Below, in pieces: positions 11,170 through 20,407 of a stretch of DNA of 64,000 bases. A program made the position numbers and the translations under genes. The DNA comes from Takashimella koratensis (taxonomy: Eukaryota > Basidiomycota > Tremellomycetes > Trichosporonales > Tetragoniomycetaceae): positions 682,001 to 746,000 of the forward strand of contig BCKT01000011.1 of assembly GCA_003116875.1 (NCBI GenBank), written 5' to 3'. Under the pieces are notes generated by a model, which searched no databases, was not told the origin of the DNA, and was given only the letters and a program-made list of their open reading frames with translations. How positions within the stretch are numbered: the first letter of the stretch is position 1; each line of letters begins with the position of its first letter.

Positions 11170-12724
11170 ATGCCAGTGGTACAAGAGTGAGTGAAGGGTC
11201 TGGCGTGGGTACTTGGGCATCGATGCTCACGCAACTCAAGGCAAACGCTCTATCTTGACCCGTCCATTCGGGTGAGTTTTAGCCCTAGCAGTCTTCCTTT
11301 TCCAAACGCTGATATCTGACAGGACTGGGTGTTGATCCCTATCACCCTCATCATGGTGAGCCAGTGCTCTTCCTTGAATTCATGATGGAGACATCGCTGA
11401 CTTCGGCTGAAGGTGCTCGTCGGTCTGCTTCGACATTATGTTACGCTCTTGCTCAACTCGGCACCGAAGAAGCAACCTGCCAAAGCCGTCCGCGAGCAGT
11501 GAGTTCTCTTTAACATCTTCAATCCAACTCCCCCTCTCCAAAACTCGCCCAAGCACCCCGCTAACGCTCTACGCCTCCCGAACTAGGCGTGCACTTGGCC
11601 GATCGCTTTTGCTCCGCGCATCCGCACCCATGTCCCCTCTCCCGCCCGCCTTGTTCCGCTCCTTCTCGACGACCGCGTCAACCGCGCTCACGTCGGGCGA
11701 GTACCTCAAGGACTCGGGGAAGACGGAGAACGCGGACACTCCCGCAAGCCCGTTTGACCCGTCGCAGATGGACGGGATGATGGACGGGATGAAGAAACAG
11801 GGTGTCATGATGTGAGTCAAGTCCGAGCAGAGCTTTGTCGTCTGGCATTTGTGTCTGGGTCTGTGTGCGCACTAGCAAGCGAGCCAGCGTAGTCTGTGGC
11901 GGTGGCTTGAGCAAAGGCTCGGGCGGAGGCTTGATGAGCTGGATCAAACATCATTATTGAATCAGCTGACACCAACAGGGTCCCGAACATGCTCATCATG
12001 CAGTACATTAGCGTCTTCTTTTCCGGATTCGTCCTAAGTAAGCGATCCGAGCCATCTCGCTCTCTGTCGAAACTCCAGCTGATATGACTTGCGCAGTGAA
12101 ACTCCCGTTCCCTTTGACGCTGGGATTCAAGTCGCTCCTCGCAAAGGACATTGCCATGCCCGAGCTCAACGTGCGATGGGTCTCGTGAGTTCCCACTTTT
12201 TCCTTGGCGTCCTCGTTTCACACACCTGTTTTGCCTGCCTTCATGCTAGCGTGTCAAGCTGGCTCATGCACACTGTCTACGTTTGTGATCGTGGCCAACT
12301 TCATACGCCTCCCCCTTTACAGCGCGCTAAGTTGGTACTTTTTGAACCTGTTTGGTCTCAACGGAGTCTTCAAGCTCCTCCTCGGTGCCGACAACGGTGA
12401 GCAACTGCTTTCTTTCCCCTCAACTCGACACCGAACGCGGCCTGTCCTTTCTCTTAGACCCATCAGTACATGATGGCTTTCAGTAGATCGTAGCTAACCT
12501 CTCTCGCTATCCTTGTAGCTGCCGTCGACACGCGCGACCAAACCGCGACGGGTATGTTGGGCGGTGCGGGTCCAGGGATGCCTGCTGGTCCTGGTGCCCC
12601 CGACATGGAGAAGGTGTTCAAGAGCGAGGCAGAGAACCTCGCCCTGGCAGAGGGCTTGTACAAGTGGGTCGGAGAAGGGATCGAGGACCGCGTGGTCGAG
12701 AGGTGGAGCAAAGGAGGTCGTTGA
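11170..12724 (+). CDS. EMC3: ER membrane protein complex subunit 3 (Emc3), 9 exons
   Basis: Emc3 is the YidC/Oxa1-superfamily core of the ER membrane complex, which inserts tail-anchored and multipass proteins into the ER. Exons: 11170-11186, 11241-11271, 11323-11355, 11413-11498, 11587-11811, 11979-12037, 12097-12184, 12323-12396, 12519-12724, totalling 819 nt and 272 residues, typical of the family. Recognisable stretches are LDPSIRDWVLIPITLIM (first membrane segment), MMVPNMLIMQYISVFFSGFV (second), LPFPLTLGFKSLL with VRWVSSLSWY... around the third segment, and LLGADN. The first exon is only 17 nt. The loop between segments 1 and 2 carries a Ser/Thr/Ala insert (FRSFSTTASTALTSG) whose conservation I cannot judge. 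It is divergent from ELP1. Confidence 0.95.
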
Positions 12725-13709
12725 GATGTTACACCCCATCTAATCCCGAGCAAATACGCCAGTGGACGCAAAGGGGATCCTCTCGGACTGTGACAGGACA
12801 AGGCAACAAGGAGACCATGAGACCAGGAAGTAAAGGATGTGATAGATGGAGAATAAGCGTAAATTGGAAACCCCGGCTGATCGGCCTGCCGTCATTGACC
12901 GTGCCGCGGGACTACTCCCAAGGGTCAAGTCTGGAAGCATCAACGCACGGTACTTCCTTTGACGCGACCAAACGCCATCCATCATAAAGGCTTCAAGCTC
13001 GTCCCCTGCCCTTACTCTATCCCTTCTCGCCCTGGGGCGCAGGAACGCGTCGTCCGCTACGCTAACGAAGATGAGATTATAGGCAATGTGTTCGACATGT
13101 GTACACACCCGTAAAGCCAGGCTACTGATGAGTCCAACTGAAAATCCGATGAAGACGTTCAGCGCAGCCACCACCCCTCGTCGGGACAGGGAGGTAGGTA
13201 CCTTTCACACACATCCTGGTCCCTAGGGGGCTCCTCGTGCCTACTTACCAGTTGACGTACAGTGTGGCATCCCAACCCCCTCGACCTCGCTTCACACACT
13301 TTGGATCACCGCCGGTCCCCCTCCGTTGGGTGAGATGGCGTTGGGCTAGCGTTTGAAGCTAAGCTGTCTGCGATCGAGTGGAAGGGAATGAACGTTTGGG
13401 TCTGTGATGACGGTGAGGATGGTGGCAGTATGGGCAGCGTGGACACGAGTGTTGACATCCTTGAGAGCTGGACTAGATTGCCGGACAAGGGGACGTGTCT
13501 ATAATATGTAAGCCGTCCATGTGACTTCACTCTCTCTCCTTATTGCAACTCCCTTCCACCTCTCTCCTTCCAGCGACCTCTAAACGATCTCTCACTATCT
13601 TTACGCCTCACCTTAAGGCGACTCACGCTCATTTACCCATACCACAACCCACACCGACTTGGTCCCCTCACTCTCTCTTTCTTTTCTAACCCCCCACACT
13701 CATTTCACA
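12725..13709. other. Intergenic between EMC3 and the first repeat-precursor gene
   Basis: Nearly 1 kb. It holds the EMC3 3' untranslated region and the promoter of the secreted gene at 13710. The last 200 bases are pyrimidine-rich (TCTCTCTTTC runs), as in other fungal core promoters. No clear TATA box. An antisense frame of 144 codons (12740-13174) exists but I do not accept it as a gene. Confidence 0.45.
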
Positions 13710-15888
13710 ATGCACTTCACCGCTCTCGCCCTTGCCGCACTTGCTCTCTTCAACACCGGCTCTGCCGCGCCTATCCCTACCAAGCCTGCGCCGGCTGCTG
13801 CTAAACGTGACGTCGATTACCTCGGTGTCCTCGCCACTCTCCAAGCCGATGTCGTGAGTCCGCCCACTGACATCTACCGTTTGCCATCTGCCACTCTCGC
13901 CTTCCCTGCTTCAATGGTCCTTTAAACGAGCTGACCCATTTTTCTGGTAATGCTTAGTCCGCCGCTATTGGAGGGATCGTCGACGTGACTGTCGCGGGTG
14001 ATGTTTCGACCGCGCTGGGCACTATCAACGCCGCCATCGGCGTCGCCATTCTCGGTCTCGACATCGACGTTGATGTCGACGTTTCCGCGTAAGTATCGCA
14101 TCTTGCTTTTCCTTTTGCTTTCTTCGACATCGCTGACAGACTGCCACACAGCCGCCGTCGCGACTTGATCGACGCCGACGTCGGTGTCTTCGCTGGCGTT
14201 GATGTGTGAGACTTCTTCCTTATCTGAAACTGCTACTCGGCTCACATGCATCATCGCTAACACCTCCCTAGCCTCCGCCGCGGTCTCATCGATGTCGACG
14301 CAGACGTGCTCGCGGCTGTTGACGTGTAAGGCTACCCCCGGGACTGACTTTCAAGTTCTCAGTCAAAACAGTTCACTGACACCCATTCAGACTCCGTCGC
14401 AGCCTCCTAAACGTCGATGCTGACGTTCTCGCCGACGTCGAGGTGTAAGTTGAGCACTTTATCCAACGGGGCTTGTCTTGATCCTGGATCCGTGCGTGGA
14501 GCAAATCTGACACTTCGCAGTCTCCGCCGTGATCTCGTTGACGTCGGTGCCGATGTTCTCGCCGATGTTGAAATGTATGTACTCATCATCTATACGATGA
14601 CGACGAGACTAACGCCCACTCAGCCTCCGTCGTGACCTCCTTGACACCGACGTCGGTGTCCTCGCCGCTGTCGATGTGTACGTCCAACTCAACCTCATAC
14701 TTGTCCCTGTCGCGACTGACCAAGTACCCAGTCTCCGCCGTGACCTTGTGGACGCCGATGTCGACGTCCTTGCCGCCGTTGACGTGTGAGTCAGCTCCCG
14801 AAGCCACGTTATCTTGATAATCCCTCACTGACATCCCACAGCCTTCGCCGCGAGCTCGTCAGCGCCGACGCAGATGTCTTTGCTGGCATCGAGGTGTAAG
14901 TCAATACCGATGTCTGCAAAATGCAAGGGTAGCCACTGATTCGGTTCAGGCTCCGCCGTGACTTGATTGATGCCGACGTCGATGTCCTTGCTGGTGTTGA
15001 AGTGTAGGTCACCCTCGGTTCATTCATTTTTTAAAGGCAAACATTACGTCGCTAACCCGGTTATCAGTCTCCGCCGGGGCCTCTTGACTGCGGATGCCGA
15101 TGTTCTTGCCGCCGTCGACGTGTTAGTTGGTCTCCAATCTCAGGTGTACCTATTCCCAGCTGATGATTCAAACAGCCTTCGCCGTGCTCTCATCGACGTC
15201 GGCGCTGATGTCCTCGCCGATGTCGCCGTGTAAGTGTACTTCCGACTCATTCACTCTGCCCGACCTCCATTCCTCGCGACTTTACCAAAGCTGACATTAC
15301 CCAGCCTCCGCCGCGGTCTCCTCGACGTCGACGCGGATGTTCTCGCCGACGTCGCCATGTAAGTCCCTCCCCGACCCCCTTTCTCTCACCCTGAGCTGCT
15401 GCTGACTTGTACATAGCCTTCGCCGCGACAACCTCACCGACGAGGTCGGCCAAATCCTCGGTACTGTAGTCGGCGACGTTGTTCAGCTCGTTGATGGTCT
15501 CACCGACGCTGTCCTTGGCGACTCTCTCGTCGTAGGTATCTCTCTCAACTGCTTCCCCCTCCATCAAGCTCCTTACAATCCAGCTGCCACCTATATCATC
15601 ACGCACTTGCTAATTCTTTTCTCAGTCCTCGCTCTTGACCCAGGTTGACAGCGCACTCGCCGAGGTCTTGACCGGCGTCGACGACGTCCTCTCTGGTGTC
15701 CTTGGTCTTGTCGCTGGCATTCTCTCGGACCTCGGCATCAACGTCCCTGCCATCCTCAGCTCCGTCCTCGGTCTCGTCGGGGGTCTCCTCGGCGGGGTCA
15801 CCGGTCTCCTCGGAGGTGTCCTCGGAAGTGAGTCGAGCACAGTTTAACTAAGAGTTGGAGCTGACACGCGCGGTATTCAGGCCTCTGA
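13710..15888 (+). CDS. Secreted dibasic-repeat precursor A, candidate Kex2-processed peptide precursor (16 exons)
   Basis: Reconstructed protein of 397 residues. Exon 1 (13710-13853) encodes a signal peptide (MHFTALALAALALFNTGSAA) and a Lys-Arg site followed by DVDYLGVLATLQADV. Exon 2 (13958-14088) is Ala/Val/Ile-rich. Exons 3-13 are each exactly 54 nt, bounded by phase-2 introns, and encode eleven 18-residue repeats of the form VLRRDLIDADVDVLAGVE (RRRDL in the first). Exon 14 (15417-15531) opens with a twelfth LRRD, then a C-terminal domain follows (exon 15, 15626-15827, Gly/Leu-rich; exon 16, 15881-15888, only 8 nt). Arg-Arg in every unit suggests Kex2 cleavage into about 16-residue acidic peptides, as in fungal KEP proteins; this is inference. 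No cysteine, so not a hydrophobin. Start: ATG at 13710, since upstream in-frame codons lack signal-peptide character. Family not recognised. Confidence 0.85.
14152..15358 (+). repeat. Array of eleven 54-nt coding repeats, one per exon
   Basis: Exons at 14152-14205, 14272-14325, 14391-14444, 14521-14574, 14624-14677, 14732-14785, 14842-14895, 14950-15003, 15068-15121, 15176-15229 and 15305-15358. Each starts with (C/T/A/G)CTCCGCCG or a close variant and ends in a GT or AT dinucleotide that is the first two bases of a split codon. Intervening introns are 49-76 nt and not visibly alike. Consensus translation per unit: V-L-R-R-(D/G)-L-(I/L/V)-D-(V/A)-(D/G)-(A/V)-D-V-L-A-(A/D/G)-V-(D/E). Confidence 0.92.
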
Positions 15889-17674
15889 ACGGTGTTCCTC
15901 TGACCCGCCCCCGCAACCCCCGGTCTTAGTCACTCCTCTTTTCTGTCCTTCCTATCACTATCTCTCTTTGGATATGGACCATTCAGCCTTCAGCCTCGTA
16001 GTGCGAGCAGACTTTATAACCCTTTGAACCAATGTCTTCTGCAGTAATGTTGGAATGCAAGTCGTCCAAGATTCCCGTCACCCCACCTGGCTCGGATGTC
16101 GCCATGTCGGGCAAGGGATCGGTTCTTTATGCCTGCCGCTACTCATCCACTGCCCCTCGTCCTAGACGTTCTAAGCATTTTAGGATTTCGGAGGACCTAC
16201 TACTCAAGAGACCTAGGCCAGGTCTGCAGAAGTGAAGACGGCTGGCTACATTGTTCTAAAGTAAAGTCGCGGGCGAAGAGGCAAAGTGGCTTTCGTCTCA
16301 CATGCTCGGTTGGCAGTTTCCCACGTGCTGACTGCTGTTCCTAACCCCCATCTCATAGACAGTTCGACTCCTTCTCGGTGACTCCTCGCGAGCTGAGGGG
16401 CTGCGTATGCATCCTCGTTTCCCATGACATCTGCGTGACAGCTGGAACCATTTCGACCACTTTTCGGTCGCGTGGCGATTAAATTGAAATAGGAAAATTA
16501 AACGTTTTTGGTTTTTTTGTGCAAACATGAAGTCAAGGTATTCTGCCACCTGCCACCCCCTGCGATTGATTCACGTCAAGAACGATGGTTTCAACACTGT
16601 CCACTAGCGCTGGATGACGTCCTAATCATCTCCACCACGCTGACAACGACTTGCATCGCCTGAGCAAGGAGGCATGACTTAGGTACGATTATAAAGTCAT
16701 AAATAAAGGTAAACTCTTAGACCCCTCAATACATATCAACACCTCCTTGACCCTTCGACAAACGAGCAAAACAGAGCATGTGAATCATCGAGTGAATGCT
16801 TTCTCAACTCAATGTTCTGAGCTACTGACCTTCTCTTATTCAGGCTTAGTAGATAATTGCTCGAAGGACGAGGAGAGACTCCCCTAATGCCCCCGCTCCC
16901 CCCTCCTCCCCCCGCTCCCCCTCCCCCCTCTACCTTTTGTACGAATTGCTTCTCTAAGCTAACTCGAGGTAAGACCTTGAGGCAATGGAGGTCACAGGTG
17001 ACCGACCCGTCCTTCCGGCTTCCACGCTGAGGATGAGACCTTTGCTCAGAGGCAGCCAGGGTGCTAGGCGGCTAAGACACCTATTGTGAAGCCATTCATC
17101 TCAAGGATGAGACTCTTGGGGAAAGGGAGAGGGAGGGAGGCGGGGTAGGGGGAGGTGATGCTCTCGTTGCCCCCTTGGCTCTCATCGATCGTGCTCCCTT
17201 CACTAGCACCCCGTGCCAGGAGCCAAGAGGCCGCCATGTCCAGCTTTCACTCACACTCACCCAACCACCGGACCGTCGGGTCGGCGTGTACATTGAAAGT
17301 CGAGGAAGCTAGCATTCCGAGCTAACCTTGCTCTCAATCGTGTCCGGGGCGGAAAGCTCCCCACAACGACGACAACGTTCATCTAGTCGCTGCGTTGTTA
17401 TCAACCCATTGCTGTTGTGTTGTTGTTGACTTGCTACTCGTTTGTCGAGCTGAACACCAAGCAGACTTGTTGACATCGCCTGCCCGACCTAGTCGAGAGC
17501 AAGTAAGCGATATAAAGCCCCAACCTGCCCGCCACCCAACCCCGCGTACTGCGCACTGTCTCCACCCACCTATCCACGCTCGATACTCGACAGTCTCTAC
17601 GTCTGGACGTTTCCGACTGCTCCCTGCATCCGATATCCTATTCGACCCCCACCCTGGTACACTCGTTTCCCAAC
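15889..17674. other. Intergenic between the two precursor paralogs
   Basis: About 1.8 kb without an accepted gene. It contains scattered short frames with no codon bias, an AT-richer patch (16470-16720), and a C-rich run near 16885-16935 (CCCCCGCTCCCC type). A promoter for precursor B lies at its right end with a TATA box at 17511. No remnant of the 54-nt repeat was seen here, so the two genes are not joined by a broken third copy. Confidence 0.45.
17511..17516 (+). promoter_or_regulatory. TATA box of precursor B
   Basis: TATAAA about 164 bp upstream of the ATG at 17675, in GCGATATAAAGCCCC. Spacing fits a fungal core promoter with a 100-bp leader. Suggests a regulated or highly expressed gene. 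Confidence 0.5.
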
Positions 17675-19406
17675 ATGCGCTTCGCTTCGATTGCCATCGC
17701 CTCTGTGCCGCTCTTCCAGCTCGGTGCGGCTATCCCCCTCGGCCACGCCAGCCCCGACTCAGTCGCCAAGCGCGACCTCCCCTTCCTCTCGATAGTCACT
17801 ACCCTCCAATCCGAGGTTGTAAGTGCACTCGTTTTATGAATCTTGCTGCGTCTGACTCGAGACTTTGGGGCTTCACTGACTCCTTTCTTAGACCTCGGCC
17901 ATCTCAGGGATCAGCGACCTCTCTTCTGCTTCGGCAGTCTCGAGTGCTCTCTCCTCGATCCAGTCGTCGCTCTCCACTACCCTTCTCGACTTGAACATCA
18001 ACCTCCCTTCTACTGGGTGAGCATCATATCCCCTAGTCTCGACCACTGCTCCCATCGGGTCACCCTTTCGCTCTACCCCTCTACCAAAACTAACTCGCCT
18101 ACTCCCTTCAGCGGACTTCTCCGCCGCGAACCCGTGGAGGACCTCGACTTGTAAGTTTATTTTGATTCTTGGTATTATATTCCAGATGAGAAGCTGACTG
18201 TCAACAGGGAGAAGCGCCACAGAGACGATGTGGTCGCTGACGTTGACGTCAACGCCCATGTCGACGCCAAGATTGGCGGTGGACACATGTGAGATTGATC
18301 GAGTGCTGTCGAGATGACCGGAACTAACCTGAACCTAGCCACAAGCGTCACCGATCTGACGTCGATGTCGATGTTCATGCTCACGTTGACGCTGGCGTCC
18401 ACATGTGAGTGAATTGTTCCAGTCTCTCATCTGCGACTCCGAGGACGTGAATTGATCCCCGTCCCACAGCGGCCGCCGAGACCCATGCTATCACAAAGTG
18501 GAGTAAGTGTTACCTCTCATTAACGTATGGTCCTTGCAGCCACGCCCTTGACCATGCTCGATTCACTTGCTTACCAAACCGTAGAATGGGCTACGAGTTC
18601 GACGACGAGCCTTTGTCGATCCCTTCGATCGCTTACGTCGAGGGTTCCAAGTCCAGCCACTACCTTTCGTATGTCCATTCTTCAGCCCGATTGACGCCTT
18701 CTAACTGACCCTTGACTGGACCTGAAGGAGCAAGTATAACAAGAAGAACAAGGGCAACAAGCTCTCCAAATTCCTCGGCGGCGCTCCATTCCTCGCCGAC
18801 ACGGGTATTGGTAACGGTAACTTGATCATGTAAGCATGCACCCTCTCAACGGCTATAACTGTTGGATTGAGCTGATAGGAATCTCAGGCGCCGGGACGAC
18901 CCCACGAGCCAGGTCGGGGAGGCTTTGACCGGTGTCATCACGGAGCTCTCTACGCTTATTGACGGTCTTGACGGCGGTGTCCTCGCCAACACGGCTGTTG
19001 TAAGTTCACACCCTACTACTCCACCTGTCATTTCTCCGCCAGCCCTTCCTCTCTAGCCTACCTACCGCCCCGGTCACGACTAGACTGACTCGTAATCAGG
19101 GTACAGAACTGAGCCAGGTCGACACCTCGCTCACCGAGCTCCTCGCGGGACTTGATATTTCCCTGACCGGCGTTACTCAGCTCGTTGACTCGCTCCTCGG
19201 CGGTAACGGAGTCGCCATCCCCAGCCAGCTTGGGTCCATCACCAGCCTCCTGGGCGGTCTCACTAGCGGCGGCGGCTCGGGTCTCCTCAGCGGGCTTCTT
19301 AGTGGTGAGTTGAGTCCGAACCAGGCCTGAATGGAGTGTTGTCTTACCACGAGATCGAGTAAAGTGGACAAAAGAGCGTCGACTAATGGTGTCTTCAGCT
19401 CTCTAA
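17675..19406 (+). CDS. Secreted dibasic-repeat precursor B, paralog of A (11 exons)
   Basis: Reconstructed protein of 332 residues. Exons: 17675-17818, 17892-18016, 18112-18150, 18208-18288, 18339-18404, 18470-18502, 18585-18668, 18728-18829, 18888-18999, 19100-19304, 19399-19406. Exon 1 (144 nt) and the last exon (8 nt) have the same lengths as in precursor A, phases match throughout, and the ends align (KRDLPFLSIVTTLQSEV against KRDVDYLGVLATLQADV; ELSQVDTSLTELL against SLLTQVDSALAEVL). It has a signal peptide, then dibasic sites: KR after the pro-segment, LRREPVEDLD, EKRHRDDVVADVDV, HKRHRSDVDVDVHAHVD, GRRDPCYHKVE, MRRDDPT. Nearly every one falls in the first codons of an exon. Two units are Asp/His-rich and might bind metal. 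One Cys only. An adjacent Lys/Asn segment (YNKKNKGNK) is unique to B. Product inferred as a Kex2-type precursor; no family recognised. Confidence 0.82.
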
Positions 19407-20407
19407 GATGTGCCTTGCGCAACCAAGCAAACATACGAGCAATCTTTCTGCTTATTCAACCTCGACTTGCCACACCTCCCTCTCTGTCCCCTAGCTGTCG
19501 ATTTACCCTTTGAGCACTTCCCCTACCTGTGCCTATTCTTCTCACTTCTTGTCAACACGGACCATGTCAACCTCGTAGCCTCAAAGTCCTCTTGTAGTGG
19601 TTAAATCTTTCGACCATGTAATCTCCAACTACTGTCACTTCCAACGCCCGACGGCAAGGGTGTGCCGTTGAATTGCCACATCGGGTATGAGGCACCCAGG
19701 GAAGCCGGGCGAGGGTGGTTCCTTTGGTGCCTGATTTCCGAGCGACGATGCCTTTTTGTTCTCGCATCGCACAAATCGACGACCGAGGACACAAACAAAA
19801 AGCGGCGTCGAAGGCGGCGGTAGCGGCGCATCTCTATGAACAATAGAGCCCCCCAGGATGAAGAAGCATCGCACGAGAGGAGGGAAGTTGATGAGGACGA
19901 ACTAGGAGGTAGGCACTTGGGCTACGCTAAACCCTGTTTCTCTCATTTGCGCTCTTCCTCATAACCCTTCCCATCCCAGTCTGATCCCAACCCACCTCGA
20001 CCCCGCACAACCCCAGCCTCCATTTCCAGTCCTCAACCCCTTGCCGAGTTTCTGCCTGTCACAACAATAAAAACCTTTCTGCCTTGTCCTCGGCTCTAAC
20101 AGTCCACTATCGCCAAGACCTATCTTCCCCTGTCACCCTAGACTGCGCTCGCGGCCAGCTTGACGCTCGGACGAGGACGTGCGTTTCATCTCTTCCACTC
20201 GACCTCATTGTTCTTCCAGCCTCCTCCGCTGGTCTTTTGTCCTCTGCTGCCTCGGCGCATGGTCGGAGCCGGAGGAGGCTGGGGGCGGCGGGCTGAACAG
20301 AGGAAGAGACAATAAGGGAGCTGCGAAGGAAAGAGAAAGCGAAGAGAGAAGAAAGTGATCACTACCCACTCGTGATACCTGTACCACCCTTTACCCGTCC
20401 GTCTACC
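19407..20407. other. Intergenic between precursor B and the RING-PH-VWA gene
   Basis: One kilobase. It holds the B 3' flank and the promoter/leader of the gene starting at 20408. Overlapping short antisense frames at 19567-19874 have no coding bias. No RNA gene seen. Confidence 0.4.

Noticed and set aside
12740..13174. Antisense frame of 144 codons with a hydrophobic start
   Set aside because: It lies in the EMC3 3' flank, shows no codon bias or recognisable domain, and needs no gene to explain the spacing.
14152..15358. Regular 54-nt repeats with 49-76-nt spacers look like a CRISPR-type or satellite array
   Set aside because: Every unit is flanked by GT and AG splice signals, is open in one frame and is preserved as protein; the host is a eukaryote.
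17395..17994. Plus-strand frame of 199 codons overlapping precursor B exons 1-2
   Set aside because: Different frame from the signal-peptide exon, contains the intron and TATA region, and has no domain.
13710..19406. LRR-L pattern taken as leucine-rich repeats, or the proteins as hydrophobins
   Set aside because: The unit is 18 residues, lacks the LxxLxLxxN core, and the proteins have no eight-Cys pattern (A none, B one).
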